The notes under the pieces: model-generated
Database searches by the model: none
What the model saw: the letters and a program-made list of their open reading frames with translations, nothing else
What the model was told of the DNA's origin: nothing
DNA from: Croceibacterium xixiisoli
GTDB taxonomy: Bacteria; Pseudomonadota; Alphaproteobacteria; Sphingomonadales; Sphingomonadaceae
Reading direction: 5' to 3'
DNA: 64,000 nt
NCBI RefSeq assembly: GCF_009827305.1
Contig: NZ_WTYJ01000003.1
Coordinates: 62,001 to 126,000, forward strand
Program-made: the position numbers and the translations under genes
Part shown: positions 1-8,189 of the stretch, piece by piece
Position numbering within the stretch: position 1 is the stretch's first letter
How the letters are laid out: every line of letters begins with the position of its first letter

Positions 1-1058
1 AGCCGCTCTATCGCGTCGATCTGGGCGATGCCGCCGATACGGTGGTCTATGTCTCCGCTGCCAGCGGCAGTGTGGCGATGGATACCAACCGCAACGAACG
101 GATTCTCGCCTGGCTGGGCGCCATTCCGCACTGGCTCTATCCCACGGTGCTGCGGCAGGATGGCGAATTGTGGAGCCAGATCGTGATCTGGACTTCCGTC
201 ATCGGCACCTTCCTCACCATCACCGGCCTCTATGTCGGGATCGGCCGGATCAGCCGCAGGAAAGGCCGCATCTCACCCTACAAGGGGCTGTGGTACTGGC
301 ACCATATGGTCGGGCTGGTGTTCGGCATCCTGACCATGACCTGGGTGTTCAGCGGGCTGATGACCATGAGCCCCTGGGGCCTGCTGGAAGGGCCGCCCAA
401 CAGCTATCGTCAGGATATTGCGGGCAAGGCCACATGGGCCGATGTGCGCGGCTTCATCGAACAGGCCGGGCATCAGGGCCTGCCCGATGGCACAGCGCAG
501 CTGCGCCCGGCGGTGCTGGGCGGGCGCCTGCATGTGCTGGCCCATGCGCCCGCTGCCGATCCCCTGCGGCTGGGTGCTGACGCACGCCCGGCCCCCCTGC
601 AACGCGCCGAAGTCGATGCGGCGCTGGCCAACGCGCTCGGCAGCATGCCGCGCGGGGAAACCGAACTGTTCACCGGGGAAGATGCCTATCACTATGGCTT
701 CAAGGATCGGCAGGCGCAGCCCGCCTATCGTGTGATGCTGCAGGATGATCAGCAGACGCGGATCTATCTGAACGCTGCCACGGGGGAAGTCGGGCGCGTG
801 GTCGATGATGCGGCGCGCCAGTCCCGCTGGCTGCGCAACGGCCTCCACAGCCTGGATTTCATCCCCGGCCGCCCGCTGTGGGATGTGATCACCATCGTGC
901 TGCTGATCGGGGTGACGCTGGTCTGCGCCACGGGCGCCTGGATGAGCTTTCGCCGCGTCGGCCGCGACGTGAAGATGCTGCGCCGCCGGCTGCGGCGCAA
1001 GCTCTCCGGCGATCCGCCCCGCCGGGCGCCGGTGGCGAGGCCTGAGCAGCAGGCTTGA
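1..1058 (+). CDS. PepSY-associated TM-helix protein, 5' truncated by window edge
   Basis: The reading frame is open from base 3 and ends with TGA at 1056-1058; the true start lies outside the window. The protein has a membrane helix around the VIWTSVIGTFLTITGLYVGI segment, a second at GLVFGILTMTWVFSGLMT, and a C-terminal helix (DVITIVLLIGVTLVCATGAW) followed by a basic tail. Between them is a periplasmic PepSY-like domain (YRVMLQDDQQTRIYLNAATGEV). This matches the PepSY-TM family, inner-membrane proteins often found near TonB-dependent siderophore receptors and thought to act in iron uptake or reduction. The iron link is family knowledge, not shown here. The downstream DNA changes composition within about 60 bases of the stop. 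Confidence 0.85.
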   Translation, partial: PLYRVDLGDAADTVVYVSAASGSVAMDTNRNERILAWLGAIPHWLYPTVLRQDGELWSQIVIWTSVIGTFLTITGLYVGIGRISRRKGRISPYKGLWYWHHMVGLVFGILTMTWVFSGLMTMSPWGLLEGPPNSYRQDIAGKATWADVRGFIEQAGHQGLPDGTAQLRPAVLGGRLHVLAHAPAADPLRLGADARPAPLQRAEVDAALANALGSMPRGETELFTGEDAYHYGFKDRQAQPAYRVMLQDDQQTRIYLNAATGEVGRVVDDAARQSRWLRNGLHSLDFIPGRPLWDVITIVLLIGVTLVCATGAWMSFRRVGRDVKMLRRRLRRKLSGDPPRRAPVARPEQQA

Positions 1059-1072
1059 GGCACTGCAGTGCC
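1059..1072. repeat. 14-bp perfect palindrome directly after the PepSY-TM stop codon
   Basis: GGCACTGCAGTGCC begins on the base after the stop codon. It can fold as a 5-bp stem with a TGCA loop but has no following T-run, so it is at best a weak terminator. It also sits close to the left edge of the foreign-looking region. Confidence 0.3.
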
Positions 1073-1615
1073 GCCCCTGGCCTGCGAACCAGCCCAAACG
1101 ATGCCAGAGGCCTTCCGGCCATTGGGGCGGACGCATGATGTCTTACTAGCGTCAGAGTTTGCTCTGGAAAAGCACGTGATTACTGGCTGCATAGGCCGAC
1201 GTCGGTTTCGACCAGAATGCAACATTCGCCGATCAAACTCAGAACAGTAGCTTCCGCCAGAACCAGGCATGCGCGCAGTCCAAACCCGAATGGCAACTGC
1301 GCTTCTCATATAAGCCGTTCGCTGGGCCTTCAAGAAGACCTGAGAGCTGCTGCTCAATGACCGATGGCGAAATCCACAGTTAGCCACAGCACTGGGAAGA
1401 GTGCTGTTGTCTGCAGTCATGTAATCAAGGTTCGACGCGCAGAAATCGGAGGAAAATTTCTAGGTGGATCCAACAGAAGATTGCCAGAACTCAGATCACA
1501 GGCATCAATATCACTGAATTGACTCCGCGTGCCAAGAACTTCCTTGTGTGGACGTCGCCTTGCAGTAAAATGTTGCGATTAGGGTGGGTGGATTATCTGG
1601 TTAATAGGGGGGGGC
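1073..1615. other. Non-coding stretch at left edge of the accessory region
   Basis: No credible gene was found on either strand: open frames here lack a ribosome site, have irregular codon use, or are antisense to the PepSY-TM gene. Base composition drops from GC-rich to mixed at about 1110-1140. A weak promoter-like pair, TTGTGT at 1544-1549 and TAAAAT at 1566-1571 with a 16-base spacer, precedes the gene at 1616. No tRNA, integrase remnant or clear direct repeat was recognised. Confidence 0.5.
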
Positions 1616-2173
1616 ATGGACGTATCGACAACGATCAACCTATCTGCACCTGAGAGGGAGCGCATCCGTAACATCTTCGTTTGTGCGGATGATGCGGCGC
1701 TTGAGATAAAACTCGGCGAAGTGTCCCGAGCAGCCATCCAAGAGCACCTTGACATGTTTCTTGGTACGGGAGCCTTCACCAGAGGTAACGACTTTCGCGA
1801 GCATCGGCTCGCGATGCTTATCTTGCACACTTTCGGCGGTCGCATTCCCAGCGAGAGCGATGTATCGAAGATGTTTCAGTCTACTAGGACGGGTAGTCGG
1901 AGCCTTCTTCGCGCTACTATGTCGAAGTATCAAATACTTCTCGAGCGGGCTATGAAGGCTACGCTGCTCGCGCTTGTCAACGATGCCACTCCACAAGGTG
2001 CCGACTCACATCGGATCGTCTGCGATTCTCCAGCCTTTATCGAGCAGTTGAATCAGACGCTCGCGGCGCTGCCAAATCCGCATGCTCCGATATCGCCGAT
2101 CGCGGCAGAGGTGGGGCGCTACACAGTGGACAATGCGGCGCGTGACGACCTGCTTTTGGCGTTACAGCCATAA
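1616..2173 (+). CDS. Hypothetical protein, 185 aa, first gene of unknown two-gene unit
   Basis: I do not recognise this protein. The ATG at 1616 follows a run of eight G, a strong ribosome site. It is soluble, with no signal peptide or membrane segment. Residues about 82-112 (from RIPSESDVSKMF onward) read like a helix-turn-helix or winged-helix segment followed by a long helix; this is pattern-based inference only. The stop at 2171-2173 is one base before the ATG of the next gene, so the two are almost certainly co-transcribed. Codon use is irregular compared with the flanking core genes, in line with acquisition by transfer. The position just upstream of a Hachiman pair makes a defence or regulatory role possible but unproven. 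Confidence 0.6.
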   Translation: MDVSTTINLSAPERERIRNIFVCADDAALEIKLGEVSRAAIQEHLDMFLGTGAFTRGNDFREHRLAMLILHTFGGRIPSESDVSKMFQSTRTGSRSLLRATMSKYQILLERAMKATLLALVNDATPQGADSHRIVCDSPAFIEQLNQTLAALPNPHAPISPIAAEVGRYTVDNAARDDLLLALQP

Positions 2174-2174
2174 T

Positions 2175-2576
2175 ATGTCAGATCCCCTCTCTGCTATCAG
2201 CTTACTGCTAACTATCTTCACTGTGGTTTTCGGCCTTTGGGAGCCGAAGGCTTCAGGCGCGCTTGCGATTAAGCCGCAGCGCTATCGAAAGAGCCGAAAC
2301 GAGCAAGTTCGCCAAGTGGCGCAAGCGCGCAACTTGATGGCGGTTCTCTTGGCCGTCGCAGTTGTCGTGGGTGCCATCTTCTTACCGAGAGCGATTGGAA
2401 TTGTTTGTAAAGCCGTTAGTAAGGGTGGAGAATATGACGATCTGAAGGTCGTCTTTCTAGTCGCCGAGGCTCTCCTTATAGCGCTATTTGTGGCCGTAGG
2501 TTGGTACGTTGTGCGCCTCTGGAGTTTTCACGCCAAGCTCGACGCTTCAGCCGACATCGATCCGGACACTGGCTAA
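2175..2576 (+). CDS. Hypothetical inner-membrane protein, 133 aa
   Basis: I do not recognise this family. The ATG at 2175 is chosen because it starts one base after the previous stop; an in-frame start at 2082 would overlap the upstream gene by 90 bases and adds an arginine-rich, implausible extension. Three hydrophobic segments are visible, at about residues 5-20, 50-72 and 84-108, separated by a basic loop (KPQRYRKSRNEQ) and a short charged loop. The C-terminus is acidic. Together with the 185-aa partner it forms a soluble-plus-membrane pair, a layout often seen in small defence modules, though no such function can be assigned from sequence. Confidence 0.6.
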   Translation: MSDPLSAISLLLTIFTVVFGLWEPKASGALAIKPQRYRKSRNEQVRQVAQARNLMAVLLAVAVVVGAIFLPRAIGIVCKAVSKGGEYDDLKVVFLVAEALLIALFVAVGWYVVRLWSFHAKLDASADIDPDTG

Positions 2577-2875
2577 AGCACTGGAAGCTAAGTGCCCCAG
2601 TCTCGGGCATCCATGCTGTTGCTCATGTCCACGATGGGGACTGTTCATTCAGATAGATATGGCCGCAGGGTTGTAAGCGATAAAAGTGCTGTGGTTTCAG
2701 CCAAAGCGGCACGGCGACCTGTTCGGTCACTGTGCCAGATGACATGGCCGAAGGTGATATGCTCGCTCAACTGAGGGCGCTGGGAAATGCCGGTCACGCG
2801 GCGATTGGTTCGCGCATTGCCGGCTGAAAAGCTGTAGATTTAAAGTTGGTGTTGACCTATTCTGCTTGAAAAGGG
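2577..2875. other. Intergenic region between the unknown pair and hamA
   Basis: About 300 bases with no supported gene. An open frame of 47 codons ends with TGA at 2825-2827 and reads smoothly in its last 30 residues (MAEGDMLAQLRALGN within it), so it may be the tail of a decayed gene, but it has no start site of its own. TTGACC at 2852-2857 looks like a -35 box but lies too close to the hamA start to serve it with a normal -10. Confidence 0.4.
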
Positions 2876-3898
2876 GTGGATTTGGCTAGTAATGATTTAA
2901 CATCAGGCGAAGGAAAAACTGCCTCGGCGACAGACCAATTGGCTCTCGCTGGCGCGATGGCTGCGCTTTTGAAGGATCACTCGGGCCTCGGCATACGACT
3001 GAGAGATGTCCCGTTTGACTGGACTTCTGGAATGCACCGGCTCACTGGCAGCTTCCACTACATTACTTTCGCTGATGGCGTCCCCACAGTTGAGGAATTT
3101 GTTGAGTACCTTTACGACTGTCTAATCCCTTACTGCCTCCCAAAGAGCAAGATCCGGGATGCGCTACGGGGGATTGACCCCATTCTTGATTATCACCGTA
3201 TCGTAAGGCTTGGTGATGATGCGAAGAGCTTGTTTATCAAAGCGAAGAACCAACTCGAATCTGGTGGGGAGCCGGGGGAGCTAATCCTTTACGCTTTATT
3301 AGAATGGGTGCTGAAGGCGCCGCGTTTAGTCTCAAAGATGTACCTGAAAACAAATAATAATATGCCCGTTCATGGTACCGATGGTATTCATCTTGGTTAT
3401 GACGAGTCCAAGGATATGCTGACCATATATTTTGGAGAATCCAAAATATATCAAAGTTTCTCGTCAGCGGCTGACGCTGCGTTCACCTCCATGGCAGAGC
3501 TTTTGGCGAATAAGGGTCAGATCTCTCGTGAGATTGAAATCCTGAACAATCTTTCGGACCTCAACAGCTTGGAACCGGCGTTTCGGGCGAAGATCGCGGA
3601 ATACATTAACCCGTACTCAACATCGCAACTGACACTGAAAAAACGTATTGTTCATGCATGCCTGTTGGGTTTTGAATACGCCGCCTACAACCGCATCCTC
3701 GCGCTTGAACCCGACAAAATCGCCTCGGCATTCGAGGAGAAGTACAAGAAGAGAATCGGTAGCGCCTGCCGTGTGATCGAACGTCACTACGGCAAGCGCC
3801 TACCAGTCACCACGAACCTGCATCTCTTCCTTCTGCCGTTTCCATCTCTCAAGATCTTCAGGGCGGCCTTCTATGAGAAGCTCGGAGTGACGGCATGA
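2876..3898 (+). CDS. hamA: Hachiman anti-phage system protein HamA (DUF1837)
   Basis: The 340-aa protein matches the DUF1837 family (HamA of Hachiman, AbpA of E. coli). The central part has the features of a PD-(D/E)XK-type nuclease: GELILYALLE at 134-143, a lysine-containing helix (K154, K158), HGTDGIH at 166-172 with D169, and ESK at 188-190. In known Hachiman systems HamA is the nuclease effector, held inactive by the HamB helicase until DNA is perturbed; that is family knowledge. The start is uncertain: GTG at 2876 directly abuts AAAAGGG, and TTG at 2882 has better spacing to it. The stop overlaps the hamB ATG by 4 bases, so the two are translationally coupled. Confidence 0.85.
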   Translation: MDLASNDLTSGEGKTASATDQLALAGAMAALLKDHSGLGIRLRDVPFDWTSGMHRLTGSFHYITFADGVPTVEEFVEYLYDCLIPYCLPKSKIRDALRGIDPILDYHRIVRLGDDAKSLFIKAKNQLESGGEPGELILYALLEWVLKAPRLVSKMYLKTNNNMPVHGTDGIHLGYDESKDMLTIYFGESKIYQSFSSAADAAFTSMAELLANKGQISREIEILNNLSDLNSLEPAFRAKIAEYINPYSTSQLTLKKRIVHACLLGFEYAAYNRILALEPDKIASAFEEKYKKRIGSACRVIERHYGKRLPVTTNLHLFLLPFPSLKIFRAAFYEKLGVTA

Positions 3899-6459
3899 AT
3901 TTCGTAGACCGGCTTTGTGAAACAATTAGCGGTGATCCGCGCTTCGCGGCCGACTATGAGGCCATACTGCGTCAATCGATTTTGAGCGGTGTGGGTTTTG
4001 CGGACGGCCATTTGCTTGAGGAGGAAGCCTTGCGGCGGCTTCTTCAAAGCGCTGCGATATTCGCGCAATCTGAAGAAGCGGAATGGCGGCAGCTGGCGTA
4101 TCGCATCAGTGTCGGATCCCTAGCCTATACCGAAACTCTCGCAGGGATTATGGGGGCGTCGAGACTTATTTTGGCGCGTCTTGGAAATTACCCCGCAATC
4201 AAATTCGCGTTCAAAGAGGCATCGGAGCCACGGACGCTCACTGAGGGGGTCTTTTACGAGATCCTCGGCCGTCAGCTGGACAATACCGTGCGCATTGGCC
4301 AACGTAGCGCCGTCCTTACCGACATGCAGCGGGCGGTTTGGGAAGCGCTAACGTCTGGATCCTCTCTGGCGCTTTCAGCGCCCACCTCGGCAGGCAAGTC
4401 GTTCGTGTTCCTGGCGTATATCGAGCAGCTCAAGCGAACGCGTCCGAACGCAAACCTAGTCTATCTTGTGCCGAGTCGCGCCCTGATCAGCCAAGTTGCA
4501 ACGGATTTGCGCGCAGCAAGCCTCGACAAGGCGTTCGAGGTGACGACGGTGCCGATGCCGGTAACGCCGACTGTCCTAGGCACGCCGATCTATGTGCTCA
4601 CGCCCGAACGGCTCCAGGTTTTGTTTCATACGGCTCCTGAACTCAGCTTCGACGTAGCGATTGTCGATGAGGCGCATCTTATCGGTGAGGGCTCCCGGGG
4701 CGTGGTCTTACATTCGGTCTTGCAGGATCTGCAAAGACGTCTCCCCGACATGCAGTTCTTGTTCTCGTCCCCGCAAGTTCGGGAGCCGGCCGTCTTCGGC
4801 ACAGTTGTCGGCCGCGAGAGCGTCAAGGTGTTGAAGACCAAAGACTCTCCCGTTGCCCAGAACATCATCCTGCTGAACCGCAGAGTGGGCGACGATAAGA
4901 AGATCGATATGCTACTGTGGCGGGACGGTGAGAAGACCCCGCTCGCTGAGATCGATGCCGCGATCCCGATCTACAATTCCCACGATGGGCTAGTGTATCT
5001 AAGTTGGGCTCTTGGAAACGCCTCGCAAAGCCTTGTGTACGCTGTCGGTCCTGCGGCATGCGAAGATATCGCATTCAAGATCAAAGAGCTGTCGCAAGAT
5101 CCTGCGGTTGCCGAAGTGCTGCCTTCCTCCGGTCCCGACGAGCTGTCAGCCAAGATTCGCAAGGATCTTACTGCTTTTGCGAAAGAGGCGGTCCATCCGA
5201 GCTACGTGCTTGCTGAAACCGTGGAGAGCGGCGTCGGCTTTCACTACGGTCGCATCCCTCCGTTGTTAAGGAACGCGGTTGAAAGTGCATTTGCTGATGG
5301 GCATCTCGACTACATTGTCTGCACAAGCACACTGCTGCAGGGTGTTAATTTGCCCGCGCGCAACGTGTTCATGCAGAACCCCCATAAGGGGGAAGAGAAC
5401 CCGATCGAACCCGTCGATTTCTGGAACCTTGCGGGACGTGCCGGTCGCCTCGGTTAGGACTTCCAAGGCAACGTCTTTCTTGTTGATTACGATGAATGGG
5501 AATCGAGCCCGCTCTCCGGGCCGAAGGATGAGCCTATTAAGCCGTCGCTTGAGGTCTCCCTGACCGATACGTCGGCCGAGTTGCTGGAGTACATAGCGGC
5601 GACCGACCATCCATCGGGCGCCTCTCCTCACTTGGAAGCCACCTTTTCAAAGCTTCTGCGCGACCACCGGCAGGGGCAGCTTGATGACACCCTTGACCGC
5701 CTCAGCGGATTGTCGCCGCAGACACGGGCGAGCATCACCTCCGCCTTGGTGATCGCTGACAGTCAGATCGGTTTGAGCGTGGAAACGCTGGCAGCAAGCC
5801 CGCAGATTTCAGGGTACCGCCAGCAAGAACTCTATGATTACATGATCGAGAAGATCAGGAAAAAAGGTCCCGACTATCTGATTCCTTTGCATCCGAGCGC
5901 TGGATGGAAAGAATCACTTGACAAGCTACGACCGGTTTTTGCTCGCGTGCACAAGTATATTGAGCTGAAGAGCGGCCAACATCATCGGTACTGGGCTCCT
6001 CTGGCTCTTCGCTGGATGCGCGGTGAACCGTTGCCGATGATTATCGATGAGGCGATCAAGTACCATAAAAGCCAAGGCAAAAACCGGTCCAGCCGAACGG
6101 TCATCCGAGAGGTGCTGACGGATGTGGAAAGCAAGCTCCGGTTCAAATACGTGAACATGCTGGGCTGCTACGGAGCTGTGTTGAAAGAGGCCCTGATCAC
6201 AACCGGACACGTTTCTTACGTCGCGAAGATACCAGCGCTGACCTTGTACCTGGAGCTTGGAGCAGCATCACAAACGATGATCCAGTTTATCAGCCTCGGT
6301 CTCTCTCGCCACACGGCGCACATCTTGTCTGGCCTGACGATCAACAGGGATATGGACCCAGGATCAGCGCGACGCTTCCTTTCCCGGCTGACACCCGAAA
6401 CAGCAGGACTGTCGCCCTACGTGGCTGGCGAACTTAGACGAGTGCTTCAAAACGCCTGA
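3895..6459 (+). pseudogene. hamB: Hachiman helicase HamB, interrupted by an in-frame amber codon
   Basis: The gene starts with ATG at 3895, overlapping hamA by 4 bases, and reads as a superfamily 2 helicase: Walker A PTSAGKS at 163-169, LVPSRALISQ (motif Ia-like), DEAH at 258-261, FSSPQVREP near 290, and motif VI NLAGRAGRLG near residues 511-520. TAG at 5455-5457 stops it at 520 aa. The same frame then continues with no further stop for 333 codons to TGA at 6457-6459, beginning DFQGNVFLVDYDEW, which is a natural continuation. Full length would be about 854 codons, reasonable for HamB. A single base change in a Lys, Glu or Gln codon explains the stop. It is called a pseudogene, but a sequencing error, amber suppression or a functional 520-aa form are not excluded. 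Confidence 0.8.
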
Positions 6460-6605
6460 GGACCATGTGGACGAAGCGGGCAACGTAAAACTGCGGCGAT
6501 ATTGGCGTGGCAGCGCTTCACATATTCGACCAGCCGCCGCAGTCGGCTGTAGGACATGAACATCCACACCGCGATCGCGGCCAGAATGAAAAGCAGCCAT
6601 TCCAT
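6447..6605 (-). pseudogene. N-terminal fragment of a LemA-like membrane protein at insertion border
   Basis: Read on the minus strand from ATG at 6605, about 41 codons encode a hydrophobic helix (WLLFILAAIAVWMFM) followed by YSRLRRLVEYVKRCHANIAA. The pattern of an N-terminal helix and then a basic helix with an R-L-x-x-V-K-x-x-x-x-N-I layout resembles the start of LemA-family proteins. After about base 6482 the reading becomes unlike any LemA continuation (CPLRPHGPQAF) and stops at 6447. The rest of the gene is not present at the left border. The simplest reading is a core gene cut by the insertion carrying hamAB. The family assignment from 40 residues is tentative. Confidence 0.45.
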
Positions 6606-6728
6606 CGAATTGTCCCATCCTTGCCTGGGCAACCCATCCGTTGTGAACCCCGCCTCCGGCCCCAGGTCGGTTAGCCGGGGGGCCAGTCAGTCGGCTCCAT
6701 TATGCCGCCTACCTGCGGCGGGCGCCAA

Positions 6729-8189
6729 TCAGGGCCTCGCGGGATTCGACGCAGCGGTCGCTGCCGATACGGGTGCCGCGGTTCCCGCCGCCGCTTCGGT
6801 CCGTTCCTGCGCCCCGCCGCCCACCGCGATATACAGCGTCACTGCATTCTGGCGGATGGCGCGGCCGGTGGTCAGGATCGATTGCCGCGCGGCGAACAGA
6901 TTGCGTTCGGCGTCCAGCACTTCCAGATAATCGGCCACGCCTTCGCGATACCGCACGCGGGCGATCTGGGCGATCTTCTGCTGCGCTTCCTGATTGCGCA
7001 GCTGCGCTTCGATCTGTTCGCCCAGCCAGCGCCGCCCGGCCAGCGCATCGGCCACTTCGCGGAAGGCTGTCTGCACCGTCTTGTCATAGGTCGCGATCAG
7101 TTCGGCTTCGCGCCCGCGCGCCACGCCCAGATCGCCCTGGCGGGCGCCATTGTCGAAAATCGGCAGGCTGGCCGATCCGCCATAGGACCAGGTCCAGCTG
7201 TCGCCGCTGAACAGGGATGACAGGGCCATGGATACCAGCCCGGTGCTGCCGGTCAGCGATATGGTGGGGAAGAAGGCGGCGCGTGCCGCCCCGATATCGG
7301 CCCGCGCACCGCGCAGCGATTCTTCCGCCGCCACAATGTCCGGCCGGTTCAGCAACAGATCCGATGGCAGGCCGGCACCCAGGTAACGCCCGTCATCCTG
7401 GGCCCGCAGCGCCAGCCCGGGGGGCAGGCCGGTCGGGATTTCCCCGCCCACCAGCACGGTCAGCTGGTTGTTCAATTGCGCGGCGGTCAGCCGGAAGGCG
7501 GCCAATTGCTGTTCGGCCTGGGTCAGCAGGGTTTCGGCCTGATTGAACGGCAGGCCCGATGTCACCCCGGCATCCAGCCGCAGCTTGGCGATGCGCAGCT
7601 CTTCCCGCCGGCTTTCCGCCGTCGCTTCGGCCAGGGCGATCTGCTCATCTGTCTCGATCATTTCGAGATAGGTGTTGGCCACATCGCCGATCAGCGACAG
7701 ATAGAACGCCTTCTGATTGGCCTCGCTCGCCAGATAGCTCGCCCGCGCGGATTCGCTCTGATTGGCCACCCGGCCCCAGAAATCGAGTTCGAAGGACGAT
7801 ACCGCCACCCCAACCTCGTACCGGTCCATGGTGAACACCTGGCCGATCATGTTGGATCGTGAACTGGTATAGCCGGCATTGGCGTCCAGACTGGGCAGGC
7901 GTCGGCTGTCGGCGATGCGATATTGCGCGCGTGCCTGATCGATTCGCGCGGTGGCGGCCATCAGATCGCGATTGTTCGCCAGCGCGGTTTCGATCAGCTT
8001 CTGCAGGCGCGGATCGACGAAGAAATCGCGCCAGCCAAGCTTGCTGGCCACCAGCGTTCCATCAGGCCGGTAATCCGCCGGGAAGGCGGGCGCGGTCGAC
8101 AGGTCGGGGCGGACATGTTCGGGCGCCAGATTGGTGCAGCCCGCCAGCATGGCCGCCAACGTCAGCGTGGCTGTAACCTGCCGCTTCAT
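6729..8189 (-). CDS. RND efflux outer-membrane lipoprotein, NodT/OprM family
   Basis: This 486-aa protein begins with a lipoprotein signal ending LAGC, with the lipid-bearing cysteine at residue 18, and contains two outer-membrane-efflux repeats rich in long helices (for example ARIDQARAQYRIADSRRLPS). It is the TolC-like exit duct of a tripartite pump. GAAGGAGAA precedes the ATG at a good distance. The start overlaps the end of the RND permease gene by 4 bases, so adaptor, permease and duct form one operon transcribed leftward from about 12.6 kb. The C-terminus (GTAAPVSAATAASNPARP) is a low-complexity extension. Substrate cannot be told from sequence; drugs, dyes or solvents are typical for this class. 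Confidence 0.93.
   Translation of the reverse strand: MKRQVTATLTLAAMLAGCTNLAPEHVRPDLSTAPAFPADYRPDGTLVASKLGWRDFFVDPRLQKLIETALANNRDLMAATARIDQARAQYRIADSRRLPSLDANAGYTSSRSNMIGQVFTMDRYEVGVAVSSFELDFWGRVANQSESARASYLASEANQKAFYLSLIGDVANTYLEMIETDEQIALAEATAESRREELRIAKLRLDAGVTSGLPFNQAETLLTQAEQQLAAFRLTAAQLNNQLTVLVGGEIPTGLPPGLALRAQDDGRYLGAGLPSDLLLNRPDIVAAEESLRGARADIGAARAAFFPTISLTGSTGLVSMALSSLFSGDSWTWSYGGSASLPIFDNGARQGDLGVARGREAELIATYDKTVQTAFREVADALAGRRWLGEQIEAQLRNQEAQQKIAQIARVRYREGVADYLEVLDAERNLFAARQSILTTGRAIRQNAVTLYIAVGGGAQERTEAAAGTAAPVSAATAASNPARP

Larger units (their letters stand above)
1100..6485. mobile_element. Putative horizontally acquired defence-gene insertion (boundaries approximate)
   Basis: This block differs from everything around it in A/T content and codon use, carries no housekeeping gene, and contains a Hachiman-type hamA-hamB pair plus two unknown genes. 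It lies between a PepSY-TM gene and an N-terminal LemA-like fragment, which suggests it replaced part of the ancestral locus. No integrase, transposase, tRNA target or target-site duplication was seen, so the means of insertion is unknown; homologous exchange of flanks is one option. The left edge is placed by composition and the right edge by where the LemA-like reading stops making sense. Confidence 0.6.

Noticed and set aside
2852-2882. TTGACC as a promoter for hamA
   Set aside because: A -10 box at normal spacing would fall on the start codon; none is present.
1205-6520. Shared 9-mer TTCGACCAG near both edges of the accessory block as a target-site repeat
   Set aside because: A 9-base match of this kind is expected by chance in this window and the copies are not at the composition borders.
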